A stretch of 64,000 bases of DNA from Betaproteobacteria bacterium UBA2592 (lineage in GTDB: Bacteria; Pseudomonadota; Gammaproteobacteria; Burkholderiales; Rhodocyclaceae). The position numbers and the translations under genes were made by a program. Every line of letters begins with the position of its first letter. Within the stretch, counting starts at the first letter, position 1. Where the stretch lies: the NCBI GenBank assembly GCA_002340095.1, contig DDKS01000046.1, positions 1-64,000 on the forward strand, written 5' to 3'. The notes below the pieces were generated by a model. It was not told the origin of the DNA. It ran no database searches and was given only the letters and a program-made list of their open reading frames with translations. This document shows positions 18,699-30,943 of the stretch, one piece after another.

Positions 18699-21461
18699 TC
18701 AGCCGCTGTTTCTCAATCCCGCTGCAATCCCGTTGATGGTGATGTGGATGCCCCGGGCGATGCGCTCGTCCTCGGCTCCGGCCCGGTGCCGGCGCAGGAG
18801 TTCCACCTGCAGGTGGTTCAAGGGGTCCATGTAGGGGAAGCGGTTGCGGATCGAGCGCTTCAAGAGCGGGTTGTCGGCCAGGAAATCCTGCTGTTCCTCG
18901 ATGGCGAGCAGGTGCTGGCGGGTCAGTTCCCATTCGGCCTGGATGCGGCCAAAGACCTGCTGGCGCAGGGTCGGGTCCGTGACCAGTTCGGCGTAGCGGG
19001 AGGCGATGGCGAGGTCAGTCTTGGCCAGCACCATGTCCATGTTGGAGAGCAGGGTGCGGAAGAAAGGCCAGTGGCGGTACATGCGCTGCAATACGGGCAG
19101 GCCTTCCGGGTTTTCTTCCAGCCAGCCGTTCACGGCAGTGCCGAAGCCGTACCAGCCGGGCAGCATCAGGCGGCACTGGGCCCAGGAAAACACCCAGGGA
19201 ATGGCGCGCAGGTCCTCGATGGCATCGGACTTCTTCCTGGAGGCGGGGCGGCTGCCGATGTTGAGCTTGGCGATTTCGGACAGCGGTGTGGATTCCCGGA
19301 AGTAAGTGGCGAAGCCCGGGGTTTCGTACACCAGGCTCCGATAGGCGGCGAAGGCCCGGCGGGAGAGTTCGTCCATCACCGGGTGGAAGGCCTCGGCCCG
19401 TTCCACCTGATTTTCGTGGTCGGTGAGGGTGGCTTCCAGGGTGGCGGCCACGAGGATTTCCAGGTTGCGCCGGCCCACTTCCGGGTTGGCGTACTTGGAG
19501 GCGATGACCTCGCCCTGTTCGGTGATGCGGATCTGGCCCGAGACGGCACCGGCGGGCTGGGCCAGGATGGCCTGGTAGCTGGGGCCGCCGCCCCGGCCCA
19601 CGGAGCCGCCGCGGCCGTGGAAGAGGCGCAGGCGCACCCCGTGGCGGGCGAACACCCGGGTGAGCTGCACTTCGGCCTGGTACAGCTCCCAGCCGGAGGT
19701 GAGGAAGCCACCATCCTTGTTGCTGTCCGAGTAGCCCAGCATGACTTCCTGTTCGTCGCCGCGGCTCTTCAGGAGTTGCCGGTAGAGAGGCAGCTGGAAG
19801 ATGGCATCCATCACCGGGCCGGCCTGGCGCAGGTCGCCGATGGTTTCGAACAGGGGGATGATGTTCATGGCCAGTTGCGGTTCCGCCCCGGGCAGCAGCA
19901 GACCGGATTCCTTCAGGAGCAAGGCGACCTCTAAAAGGTCGGACACCCCGTCGGTCTTGGAGATGATGCAGTTGGGCAGTGCCGCTTCGCCGTAGCGTTG
20001 GCGCAGTTCCCGGGCGGCAAAGAAGATCGCCAGCTCCCCCTTCGTTTCTTCGCTGTAATCGAGCCAGGGGGAATGGAGGGGCCGGGGGGTGGCCAGTTCT
20101 TCGCAGAGCAGGGCGATGCGGGCGCTCTCATCCAGAGCTGCATAGTCAGGACAGCGGCCTGCCCGGGCCAGCAGTTCGGCGACGCTTCTGGCGTGCACGT
20201 CCGAGTTCTGGCGCAGGTCCACGGGCGCCAGGTGGAAGCCGAACACCTGCACGGCCCGGACCAGCCGGCGCAGGCGACCTCGGGCCAGGCGGGCGGCGCC
20301 GTTCTTCCTCAGGGATTCGGCCAGGATGGCGAGATCGGCGGCCAGGGCGTCGGCGCTCGGGTAAGGCTGAGCCGGAGCCACCGGATGGCGCAGGGCATGT
20401 TCGTGGTCCAGGGCCTGGATGGTGGCCGCCAGGCGGGCATAGATGCCGGACAGGGCGCGCCGGTAAGGCTCGTCGGCCCGCTGGGGCGATGTGTCGGGGG
20501 AGGCGTCCGAGAGCGCGGCCAGCTCCGGGGTGATGCGCACCAATAGTTGAGAAAGGGGGAGTTCCTGGCCAAGGGCGTGGATTTCTTCCAGGTAGAAGTT
20601 GAAAACGGCGGCCGATTGCAGGCGCAGGGTTTCATGGAGGATTTCCGCCGTCACGAACGGATTGCCGTCCCGGTCGCCGCCAATCCACGAGCCGATGCGG
20701 AAGAAGGCCGGCAGAGACTCCAGGGTTTCGTTAGCGATGCCTTCGGCGCTGAGCAGGGCCTCGACCTGGCCGTAGAGCCTTGGCAGTTCGGTGAAGAAGG
20801 TGTCGTCGAAATAGCTGATGCCGTTTTTGACCTCGTCGATGACCTTCAGGCGGTTGGGGCGCATCAGGCGGGTCTGCCAGAGGGTAAGAACCAGCCGGGC
20901 CAGATCCCGATCATTCTCCACCTGTTCCTCGGGGGTGAGACGCAGCCGGTCGCGCTGATCGAGCAGGCGGGCGATGGCGTGCTGGCATTGCAGGATGCTC
21001 TTTCTCTGCACTTCGGTGGGGTGTGCGGTGAGCACCGGCACGATCAGGGCGTTCTGCAAAGCCAAGGCCAGCGTGGCTGGACTGACCCCCGCAGCGCGAA
21101 TGGCCTCGAAGGCCCGTGCCAGGCTGCCCTCCCGGGCGGGCGAGCCGGCCAGCTCGTGGGCCCGGCGACGGCGGATATGGTGCTGATCTTCGGCGATGTT
21201 CGCCAGTTGCAGGAAGTAGCTGAACGCACGGATCACGCTCATGGTCTCGTCTTTGCTCAGACCGTTGAGCAGTCCGGTGAGCTCGGTACGTACCCGGTCA
21301 TCGCCTTCCCGGGCGAAGCGCACGGCGGTTTGGCGTATGCGTTCGACCAGGTCGAAGATGGCCTGCCCCTCCTGCTCCCTTACGGTATCTCCCAGCAAGC
21401 GGCCGAGAAGGCGGATGTCCTGACGCAGGGGTTCATCCTTGTCGAATTCAAGTGTGCTCAT
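18699..21461 (-). CDS. ppc: phosphoenolpyruvate carboxylase
   Basis: PEP carboxylase makes oxaloacetate from PEP and bicarbonate to refill the TCA cycle. The 920-residue protein has the standard bacterial length, the first active-site region with VLTAHPTE (catalytic His), FHGRGGSVGRGGG for PEP binding, GYSDSNKDGG, and the family C terminus ending in TINGIAAGLRNSG. It is read convergently with the S4-domain gene. The 100 bp between them hold nothing recognisable. The next genes in the same direction (AEC and TSUP transporters) lie upstream. Confidence 0.96.
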   Translation of the reverse strand: MSTLEFDKDEPLRQDIRLLGRLLGDTVREQEGQAIFDLVERIRQTAVRFAREGDDRVRTELTGLLNGLSKDETMSVIRAFSYFLQLANIAEDQHHIRRRRAHELAGSPAREGSLARAFEAIRAAGVSPATLALALQNALIVPVLTAHPTEVQRKSILQCQHAIARLLDQRDRLRLTPEEQVENDRDLARLVLTLWQTRLMRPNRLKVIDEVKNGISYFDDTFFTELPRLYGQVEALLSAEGIANETLESLPAFFRIGSWIGGDRDGNPFVTAEILHETLRLQSAAVFNFYLEEIHALGQELPLSQLLVRITPELAALSDASPDTSPQRADEPYRRALSGIYARLAATIQALDHEHALRHPVAPAQPYPSADALAADLAILAESLRKNGAARLARGRLRRLVRAVQVFGFHLAPVDLRQNSDVHARSVAELLARAGRCPDYAALDESARIALLCEELATPRPLHSPWLDYSEETKGELAIFFAARELRQRYGEAALPNCIISKTDGVSDLLEVALLLKESGLLLPGAEPQLAMNIIPLFETIGDLRQAGPVMDAIFQLPLYRQLLKSRGDEQEVMLGYSDSNKDGGFLTSGWELYQAEVQLTRVFARHGVRLRLFHGRGGSVGRGGGPSYQAILAQPAGAVSGQIRITEQGEVIASKYANPEVGRRNLEILVAATLEATLTDHENQVERAEAFHPVMDELSRRAFAAYRSLVYETPGFATYFRESTPLSEIAKLNIGSRPASRKKSDAIEDLRAIPWVFSWAQCRLMLPGWYGFGTAVNGWLEENPEGLPVLQRMYRHWPFFRTLLSNMDMVLAKTDLAIASRYAELVTDPTLRQQVFGRIQAEWELTRQHLLAIEEQQDFLADNPLLKRSIRNRFPYMDPLNHLQVELLRRHRAGAEDERIARGIHITINGIAAGLRNSG

Positions 21462-21477
21462 GGGTGCCTCGCGGGGG

Positions 21478-22353
21478 TCAGTTAAGGGTGAGATACAGGG
21501 CCAAGGGCAGGAAGAACAGGGCGGCCAGGTTGCCGATCAGCACGATGGAGGCGACCCGGTCCGGTTCCTGGCGGTAGCGTTCGGCAAAGAGGAAATTGAG
21601 CACCGCCGGGGGCAGGGCGCCAAAGACGATCAGCATTTCCCGGTCGCGGCCGTCGAGGCCGAGGGCCCAGGCGCTGGCAGCGGCGAGCAGCAGGCCGCTC
21701 AAGGGGCAGAACAGGGCGCCGGCGACGCCGATCTTCCACTCGCCCAGGTGGGTGGTGGCCAGGCGCACGCCCAGGGAAAACAGCATCAGGGGCACGGCGA
21801 TGTCGCCCAGCATCTTGATGGACATCAGCAGGGGGTCCCAAAGCTGGATGCCCCCCAGGTTGAAGGCCAGGCCCAGGAGGGCGGCAGCCACCACCGGCAC
21901 CCGCCAGAGCCGGGCCAGGGCCGCGTGAGGGTCGAGCCAGCGGGCCCCCAGGGAGAAATGCAGGGTGTTTTCCACCATGAACAGCACAATGGCCGCCGGC
22001 AGGGCCGCCTCGCCCCAGGCCAGCACCGCCAGGGGCAGGCCGATGTTGCCCGAGTTGTTGAACATCATGGGCGGGATGAAGGTCTTGTTCTGGTAGCCCA
22101 GCAGCTTCGCCACCGGCCAGGCCAGCAGGCCGCTGCCCAGTACCACCACCAGGGCCCCCAGGGCCAGGGGGCCGTAGCTGCCCAGGTCCAGGGGCTTGCC
22201 CGCGAGGGCGTAGAACACCAGGGCCGGCACGAACACGTCCATGTTCAGGTGGTTGGCCGCCCCCATGTCTGGCTTGAAACGGCGGGCGTAGAAATAGCCG
22301 ATGGCGACGATGGCGAAGATGGGCAGCAGGATGGAGACGATGCGCAACAGCAT
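21478..22353 (-). CDS. AEC-family transporter (auxin efflux carrier-like permease)
   Basis: A 291-residue protein with about ten hydrophobic helices in two inverted halves, as in the AEC/malonate-efflux family (MLLRIVSILLPIFAIVAIGY at the start, then FNNSGNIGLPLA, a conserved Asn-rich crossover segment). Bacterial members export or import dicarboxylates and related compounds; the substrate here is unknown. Its stop codon is 16 bp upstream of the ppc start and it lies 6 bp downstream of the TSUP gene, so the three may form one transcript. Confidence 0.82.
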   Translation of the reverse strand: MLLRIVSILLPIFAIVAIGYFYARRFKPDMGAANHLNMDVFVPALVFYALAGKPLDLGSYGPLALGALVVVLGSGLLAWPVAKLLGYQNKTFIPPMMFNNSGNIGLPLAVLAWGEAALPAAIVLFMVENTLHFSLGARWLDPHAALARLWRVPVVAAALLGLAFNLGGIQLWDPLLMSIKMLGDIAVPLMLFSLGVRLATTHLGEWKIGVAGALFCPLSGLLLAAASAWALGLDGRDREMLIVFGALPPAVLNFLFAERYRQEPDRVASIVLIGNLAALFFLPLALYLTLN

Positions 22354-22359
22354 GGGCGG

Positions 22360-23148
22360 TCAGCTCACATGGCTCTTGTAAAAGTAGATCAGGGTGAGGC
22401 CGGCGCCCACGGCGATCACCAGCCGCTTCAGCCAGAGGCCGGGCAGGCGTTTGGCCAGCAGGGCCCCGGCATAGCCCCCCAGGGTGGCGGTGAGCAGCAT
22501 TACCAGAGTGTGCGGCCAGGAAATCGCCCCGGCGATGATGAAGGTGAGGGCGGAAACCGAGTAGGTGACAGCGGCAATCCAGTTTTTCAGGCCATTCAGC
22601 TCCTGCACGTTGGTGATTCCCTGGATCGACAGGGCGGCCAGGGTGAGGATGCCTTGCCCGGCACCGAAGAAGCCTCCGTAGACGGCCACGATGAACTGGA
22701 ACAGCAACCCGCCGAAACCGCCCGGGGTGCTCTTTTCCGTCTGCTGGCCGAGGCAGCCCTTAATCCGTTTCACCAGGCTGCCCACCTGGTTACTGAAAGC
22801 GAAAAGGGCGGTGGCGATCAGCAGCAGCCAGGGAATCATCTTGGCAAAAGCATCGTTGGACGTGGCCAGCAGCAGGAGCCCGCCGCCGATGCCGCCAAAG
22901 AAGGAAACCACCGTGAGGCCGATGACCCAGGTCTTGTGCCGGGCCAGTTCCTGCCGGTAAGCCCAGGCGCTCGACAGGCTGGCAGGCCAGAGGGCCACGG
23001 TATTGCTGGCGTTGGCGGTGACAGGAGGAACCCCGGCGGCCAGCAGGGCGGGGAAGGAGAAGAAGGTGCCGCCACCGGCCATGGCATTCATGGCGCCGGC
23101 CAGGAAAGCCCCGCCGGCAACGAGGAGCATGGGAAGGAGTTCAGTCAT
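22360..23148 (-). CDS. TSUP-family transporter (TauE/SafE type)
   Basis: This 262-residue protein has eight to nine hydrophobic helices and the TSUP signature: an N-terminal AGAMNAMAGGGTFFSFPALLA helix and a related repeat in the second half (FGAGQGILTLAAL). Family members move sulfite, sulfonates or other small anions. It is separated by 6 bp from the downstream AEC transporter gene. The intergenic region upstream contains the CACAGAG-type palindromic repeat. Confidence 0.85.
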   Translation of the reverse strand: MTELLPMLLVAGGAFLAGAMNAMAGGGTFFSFPALLAAGVPPVTANASNTVALWPASLSSAWAYRQELARHKTWVIGLTVVSFFGGIGGGLLLLATSNDAFAKMIPWLLLIATALFAFSNQVGSLVKRIKGCLGQQTEKSTPGGFGGLLFQFIVAVYGGFFGAGQGILTLAALSIQGITNVQELNGLKNWIAAVTYSVSALTFIIAGAISWPHTLVMLLTATLGGYAGALLAKRLPGLWLKRLVIAVGAGLTLIYFYKSHVS

Positions 23149-23167
23149 TGGGATTCAACCTAAATAC

Positions 23168-23304
23168 CTCACCACAGAGGCACAGAGACGCGGAGAAAAC
23201 CGTGAAAACAGCTTCTTGTAGGTTCAAAGAGAGTATGGAAGCAAAAATCTCAAGCTTTCCTCGCTTTTGAGCTTCTCTGTGCCTTTGTGTCTCTGTGGTG
23301 GGTT
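23168..23304. repeat. CACAGAG-type intergenic palindromic repeat
   Basis: The ends are inverted copies: ACCACAGAGGCACAGAGACG near 23171 and TGTCTCTGTGGTGGG ending near 23302. This is the widespread bacterial repeat that is often mistranslated as the peptide TTETQRHRE, which is indeed what the reverse strand would encode here. It occupies the 165 bp between the TSUP and D-lactate dehydrogenase genes. No transposase is present. Confidence 0.7.
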
Positions 23305-23313
23305 CTAAAAATT

Positions 23314-26088
<2,775 letters not shown>

Positions 26089-26096
26089 GGTAATCA

Positions 26097-26129
26097 GAAA
26101 AACATGGGGAGGCCCCGCAGGGCCTCCCC
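26097..26129 (-). terminator. candidate terminator after dctP
   Basis: On the reverse strand, a 9-bp stem (GGGGAGGCC with GGCCTCCCC, 26106-26114 and 26121-26129) is followed after three bases by five T. It ends the TRAP transcript 8 bp after the dctP stop and overlaps the leader of dld. Confidence 0.5.
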
Positions 26130-26137
26130 GCAAGGCA

Positions 26138-27238
26138 TCACTTCTTGCCGAACTGCTTGCCGAAGGTGAATTGGGCGTAGGCCTGCTCGGCGACCCGGAA
26201 CCACTGGAATTCGTCGTTGCGGAAGCGCTTCCAGGGTTCGTAGATCTTCTTGAAGTCCGGGTTCTTGCCGGCGGTTTCCTCCATCACCTCGTTGGCGGCC
26301 TTGAAGCAGGCCTCCATGATGTCCTTCGAAAAAGCCGAGAGCTTGGCGCCGGACTTGATCAAGCGACCCAGAGCCTGGGGATTCTTGGCGTCGTAGTCGG
26401 CCAGGATGCGCACATTGGTTTCGGCAGCGGCGGTTTCAAACGCAGCCTGATAGCTCTTGGGCAGCTTGTCCCACTGGGCCTTGTTCACCAGGAAGGAGAA
26501 CGCGGTGCTGCCTTCCCACCAGCCCGGGTAGTAGTAGTGGGGAGCCACCTTGTTGAGGCCCAGCTTTTCGTCATCGAAGGGCCCGATCCACTCGGCGGCG
26601 TCGATGGTGCCCTTTTCCAGGGAGGGGTAGATGTCTCCGGCAGCGATCTGCTGGGGGACAAGGCCCAGGCGCTCCATCACCCGGCCGGCGAAGCCGCCGA
26701 TGCGCATCTTCAAACCCTTGAGGTCGGCCACGGAATTGATGGGCTTTCTGAACCAGCCACCCATCTGGCAGCCCGAGTTGCCGGCCAGGAAGTTCACCAC
26801 ACCGTAGTTGGCGTAGAAGGCGCGCAGGGCTTCCATGCCACCGCCGTAGTACATCCAGGCGTTGTGAGCCCGGGCGGTCATGCCGAAGGGCACGGCGCAG
26901 TCAAAGGCGAAAGCCTCGTTCTTGCCGAAGAAGTAGTAGGGGGCGGTATGGCACAGTTCCACGGTGCCGGCCTGGACCGCATCCAGCACCTGCAGGCCGG
27001 GCACGATCTCTCCGGCCGGGAAGGGGCGGATGTCGAACTTCCCGTTGGTGAGCTGGCGCAGGCGGTTGCAGAAATCCTCGGTGCCACCGAACAGGGTGTC
27101 CAGGGTTTTGGGGAAGCTGGAAGCCAGGCGCCATTTGATGCTGGGTTCGCTCTGGGCGATGGCGGGGGCGGCAACGACAGAAGCGGCACCGGCTGCGGCA
27201 CCGATGCTGGCTTTTTTCAGAAAATCACGGCGTTCCAT
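26138..27238 (-). CDS. dctP: TRAP transporter periplasmic binding protein DctP (probable lactate)
   Basis: The 366-residue binding protein has a twin-arginine signal (RRDFLKKA then a hydrophobic stretch to APAIAQ), so it is exported folded by Tat. It carries the DctP-family core (PAGEIVPGLQVLDAVQAGTVELCHT, LKGLKMRIGG, WIGPFDDEKLGL). This subgroup, related to TakP and the Thermus lactate-binding protein, binds 2-oxo- or 2-hydroxyacids, often with a cation. Its position between dld and lutABC favours lactate. Gene order dctQ-dctM-dctP is continuous on the reverse strand. Confidence 0.9.
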   Translation of the reverse strand: MERRDFLKKASIGAAAGAASVVAAPAIAQSEPSIKWRLASSFPKTLDTLFGGTEDFCNRLRQLTNGKFDIRPFPAGEIVPGLQVLDAVQAGTVELCHTAPYYFFGKNEAFAFDCAVPFGMTARAHNAWMYYGGGMEALRAFYANYGVVNFLAGNSGCQMGGWFRKPINSVADLKGLKMRIGGFAGRVMERLGLVPQQIAAGDIYPSLEKGTIDAAEWIGPFDDEKLGLNKVAPHYYYPGWWEGSTAFSFLVNKAQWDKLPKSYQAAFETAAAETNVRILADYDAKNPQALGRLIKSGAKLSAFSKDIMEACFKAANEVMEETAGKNPDFKKIYEPWKRFRNDEFQWFRVAEQAYAQFTFGKQFGKK

Positions 27239-27288
27239 GTAGTGTCTCCTCGATGGAATGGATCAATGACAGGGTTTGAGCCTTGGGC

Positions 27289-28857
27289 TTACTGCTTTTC
27301 ACCGGGCTCATCGGTGGAAAACTGGATCTTGCCGGGATCGAAGGCGGCACCTTCCTGCTCCGGCTCCTGGCCGGGCAACTGCAAGGGCGGGGCTTCCGTA
27401 TCGCCGTTGCCCGCTTCCTGGCCCATGCCCTCGGTAGGCAGCAGGATTTCCAGGGGGGTGTCCTCCATCACCTCCCGTTTTTCCACGGAAACCAGCTGGG
27501 GGAAGGCGATGATCAGGGCCACCATCAGGATCTGGATGCAGACGAAGGGAATGGCGCCCCAGTAGATCTGGCTGGTGGTGACAGGCTCCATCTCCCTGCC
27601 CGTGACCGCATCCCGGTAGCGTTTTGCGGGGGCCACCGAGCGCAGATAAAACAGGGCGAAGCCAAAGGGCGGATGCATGAAGGAGGTCTGCATGTTCACC
27701 GCCAGCAGCACGCCGAACCAGACCAGGTCGATGCCCAGACTGTCGGCCACCGGGGCCACCAGGGGTACCAGGATGAAGGCCAGCTCGAAGAAGTCGAGGA
27801 AGAAGGCGAGCACGAAGAACAGGATGTTGACCGCGACCAGGAAGCCCGTCTGGCCCCCCGGCAGGGAGGTGAGCAGGTGTTCCACCCAGAGATCTCCATC
27901 CACTCCCCGGAACACCAGGCCGAACACGGTGGCGCCGATCAGGATGAACATGACGAAGGAAGAGAGCTTGGCCGTGGATTCGATGGCCTGGCGCAACAGG
28001 GTGAAGTCCAGCTTCTTCTTGGCCAGAGCCAGCAGCAGGGCGCCGGAGGCTCCCATGGCGCCGCCTTCGGTGGGAGTGGCGATGCCCAGGAAGATGGTGC
28101 CCAGCACCAGGAAGATCAGGAACAGGGGCGGCACCAACACCACCAGGCACTTCACCAGCAGCGGAATGCCGCTGATGGAGCGGGCCGAGAGCGGCAGGGC
28201 CGGGGCATGTTCGGGCTTGAACAGGGACACGAGCACCACATAGGCCACGTAGAAGCCGGTGAGTACCAGGCCGGGAATCATGGCGCCCATGTACATTTCA
28301 CCCACGGAGCGGCCCACCTGGTCGGCCATGATGATGAGGACCAGGGAGGGCGGGATGATCTGCGCCAAGGTGCCGGAGGCGGCGATAGCTCCGGTGGCCA
28401 GACGCCGGTCGTAGCCGTAGCGCAGCATGATGGGCAGCGAAATCAGGCCCATGGAGATCACCGAAGCCGCCACCACGCCGGTGGTAGCCGCCAGCAGGGC
28501 GCCGACGAAGATGACCGCAATGGCCAGGCCGCCCCGGATCGGGCCGAACAGCTGGCCGATGGTGTCGAGCAGGTCCTCGGCCATGCCCGAGCGTTCCAGG
28601 ATCAAGCCCATGAAGGTGAAGAAGGGGATGGCCAGCAGGGTGTCGTTGGCCATGATGCCGAAGATGCGGTTCGGCAGTGCCTGGAGGAATTCCGGCGTAA
28701 ACAGGCCCATGCCGATGCCCAGCACGGCGAAAATGAGGCCGTTGGCGGCCAGGGCGAAGGCGACGGGGTAGCCGGAGAGCAGGAAGATCACCAGGCAGGT
28801 AAACATGATCGGGGCCAGGTAATCCCCGATGATGGGTACGAGAAATTCGAGTGGCAT
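27289..28857 (-). CDS. dctM: TRAP transporter large permease DctM
   Basis: This 522-residue inner-membrane protein is the ion-coupled permease of the TRAP system, with about twelve helices and the DctM motifs AIPFFTFMGLILERSG and PTEGGAMGASGAL. The C-terminal 60 residues form a polar, acidic cytoplasmic tail (ending DEPGEKQ) longer than in most DctM proteins. It is 12 bp downstream of dctQ and 50 bp upstream of dctP, all in one operon. Confidence 0.92.
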   Translation of the reverse strand: MPLEFLVPIIGDYLAPIMFTCLVIFLLSGYPVAFALAANGLIFAVLGIGMGLFTPEFLQALPNRIFGIMANDTLLAIPFFTFMGLILERSGMAEDLLDTIGQLFGPIRGGLAIAVIFVGALLAATTGVVAASVISMGLISLPIMLRYGYDRRLATGAIAASGTLAQIIPPSLVLIIMADQVGRSVGEMYMGAMIPGLVLTGFYVAYVVLVSLFKPEHAPALPLSARSISGIPLLVKCLVVLVPPLFLIFLVLGTIFLGIATPTEGGAMGASGALLLALAKKKLDFTLLRQAIESTAKLSSFVMFILIGATVFGLVFRGVDGDLWVEHLLTSLPGGQTGFLVAVNILFFVLAFFLDFFELAFILVPLVAPVADSLGIDLVWFGVLLAVNMQTSFMHPPFGFALFYLRSVAPAKRYRDAVTGREMEPVTTSQIYWGAIPFVCIQILMVALIIAFPQLVSVEKREVMEDTPLEILLPTEGMGQEAGNGDTEAPPLQLPGQEPEQEGAAFDPGKIQFSTDEPGEKQ

Positions 28858-28869
28858 GGTTTTTCCCTC

Positions 28870-29451
28870 TCAGCGCGCGGTGGCCGAATTGTTTTCCATG
28901 GCGGACGCCGTTTCCTGGTGGCTGCCCTTCTCGAATTCGCTGGCCTCGATGAGGCCGGCCAGGAAGGCGAAGCGCTTGATGATTTCGGAACAACCCTGGG
29001 CCAGCAGCAGGAAGAAGGCCACGGGGATCAGCAGGCGGGCGGGCCAGAGGATCAGGCCGCCGGCATTGGAGGACACCTCGCCGGAGCGGATCGCATCCAG
29101 GGCAAAGGGTACGCCGGCCCAGAGGATCAGGCCGCACAAGGGCAACAGGAAGAAGACTCCCCCCAGGATGTCGATCCAGGCATGAACCCGGGGAGAGAAA
29201 CGGCCCACCACCACATCGATGCGGATGTGTTCGTTACGGCGCAGGGTCCAGGCAGCCCCGAGCAGGAAAACCGCTGAATAGAGATACCACTGCAGTTCCA
29301 GGAAGGCGTTGGAGCCCACATGCAGGGCATAGCGCGCCAGGGCGTTCAAGGTGCTCACCAGCACCGCCACCAGGACCAGCCAGGCAGCCGCCTTGCCAAT
29401 CCCTTCATTGAGCCGGTCGATTGACCTGGCCAGAGCTAGAAGTTGTCTCAC
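28870..29451 (-). CDS. dctQ: TRAP transporter small permease DctQ
   Basis: The 193-residue small subunit has four hydrophobic helices and the family signatures LNALARYALHVGSNAFLE and WTLRRNEHIRIDVV. It partners DctM in the membrane. It lies 31 bp downstream of lutB in the same direction, so the lut genes and the TRAP genes probably form one long lactate operon that ends at dctP or dld. Confidence 0.9.
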   Translation of the reverse strand: MRQLLALARSIDRLNEGIGKAAAWLVLVAVLVSTLNALARYALHVGSNAFLELQWYLYSAVFLLGAAWTLRRNEHIRIDVVVGRFSPRVHAWIDILGGVFFLLPLCGLILWAGVPFALDAIRSGEVSSNAGGLILWPARLLIPVAFFLLLAQGCSEIIKRFAFLAGLIEASEFEKGSHQETASAMENNSATAR

Positions 29452-29482
29452 GAAGCCATCTCCTTCAATAGTGTGTGGGGGG

Positions 29483-30943
29483 TCAAGGTTTTTGTGGGGA
29501 ACGGGAAAGCTCCCGTTGCCGCACCAGTTCGTGCAGGCTCCGGGGCGCTGGAACGAGCGGGGTGCGGCTGTCGGTCCAGGCCCCCTGCCTGCCGGGGGTG
29601 AGGCGGCGGAAGCGGGTGGCCAGGAAGGAAAACAGGCGATACAGGGCAGGGGAGCGGTAGAGCCGGCTCCAGAGTTTGAAGGACAGGGCCAAGAGGGGTT
29701 TCCTGCCTTCCCCTTCCCCTGCCAGCGGGGGGGTATGGGGGTCCGGGCCGCCGGCCTGGCTGCGAGCGCGCAGGTCGATCAGCAGCTGCGGGATGGGGAT
29801 CTTCACCGGGCAGACCTCGCCGCAGGCGCCGCACAGGCTCGACGCCGTCACCAGGTCGCTGGTGCCTTTGAGGCCCAGCATGTGGGGCGAGATGATCTTG
29901 CCGATGGGGCCCGGGTAGGTGGTGCCGTAGGCCAGCCCGCCGATGCGGGTGTAGACCGGGCAGTGGTTCATGCAGGCGCCACAGCGGATGCATTGCAAGG
30001 TGGCGCGGAAGTCCGGGCGGGCGTAGGCCTGGGTACGGCCGTTGTCCACCAGCACCAGGTGCATTTCCCTGGGGCCATCCAGCTCCCCGGGCCGGCGCGG
30101 GCCGGTGATCCAGTTGAAATAGGTGGTGACCGCCTGGCCGGTGGCGGAGCGGGTCAGGAGTGCCAGGAGCGGCGGCACGTGTTCGAGCTTTTCCACCACC
30201 TTCTCGATGCCGGTGATGGCGATGTGGATGTCGGGCACCGTGGTGCACATGCGGCCGTTGCCCTCGTTTTCCACGAGACAGATGGTGCCGGTTTCGGCCA
30301 CGGCGAAATTCACCCCGGAAAGCCCCACCTTGGTGGCGCGGAATTTCTCCCGCAGTACCTGGCGGCCGATCTGGATCAGCTCATCCACCGAATCGGTGTA
30401 ATCGACACCGGGCACCTTCTCGGCGAACAGGCGGGCGATTTCTTCCTTGGTCTTGTGGATGGCCGGCATGATGATGTGGGAGGGGCGCTCTCCGGCCAAC
30501 TGGACGATGTATTCGCCCATGTCCGACTCCAGGGCGGCGATGCCCCGGGCTTCGAGGGCGTGGTTGAGCTCGATTTCCTCGCTCACCATGGACTTGCCCT
30601 TGACGATCATCTCCGCATCGGCCCGGGCCATGATGCCGGCGATGATCTCCTGGGCCTGGACCGGGGTTTCGGCCCAGTGCACCTGGACCCCGTTTTTCTT
30701 CAGGTTGGCTTCCAGTTGCTCCAGCAGTTCGGGCAGGCGGGAAAGGCTGTACTGGCGGATCGCCTCCCCCTGGCGGCGCAGGGCTTCCAGCCTGGCCGGG
30801 TCGGGAAACTGGGCGGCCCGCTTCTGCATGAGGAAGTCCATGGCACCGCGAAAGCTCTTCCTCAGGGCCGGGTTGTCCAGGACCTCCTGGCTGCGCTTGC
30901 GGAAACTGGCCTGAGGCATGGGATGCAGGGTGTGGGTGCTCAT
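29483..30943 (-). CDS. lutB: L-lactate utilisation Fe-S protein LutB (LldF)
   Basis: LutB is the ferredoxin-like subunit of the LutABC (LldEFG) L-lactate dehydrogenase complex. The 486-residue protein has the LUD domain (VGLSGVNFAVAETGTICLVENEGNGRM) and two 4Fe-4S motifs, CIRCGACMNHCPVY and CGACGEVCPV, near residues 310-370. ATG at 30943 overlaps the lutC stop by 4 bp, so translation is coupled. The C-terminal tail after the last cluster is proline- and arginine-rich and of low complexity. Confidence 0.93.
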   Translation of the reverse strand: MSTHTLHPMPQASFRKRSQEVLDNPALRKSFRGAMDFLMQKRAAQFPDPARLEALRRQGEAIRQYSLSRLPELLEQLEANLKKNGVQVHWAETPVQAQEIIAGIMARADAEMIVKGKSMVSEEIELNHALEARGIAALESDMGEYIVQLAGERPSHIIMPAIHKTKEEIARLFAEKVPGVDYTDSVDELIQIGRQVLREKFRATKVGLSGVNFAVAETGTICLVENEGNGRMCTTVPDIHIAITGIEKVVEKLEHVPPLLALLTRSATGQAVTTYFNWITGPRRPGELDGPREMHLVLVDNGRTQAYARPDFRATLQCIRCGACMNHCPVYTRIGGLAYGTTYPGPIGKIISPHMLGLKGTSDLVTASSLCGACGEVCPVKIPIPQLLIDLRARSQAGGPDPHTPPLAGEGEGRKPLLALSFKLWSRLYRSPALYRLFSFLATRFRRLTPGRQGAWTDSRTPLVPAPRSLHELVRQRELSRSPQKP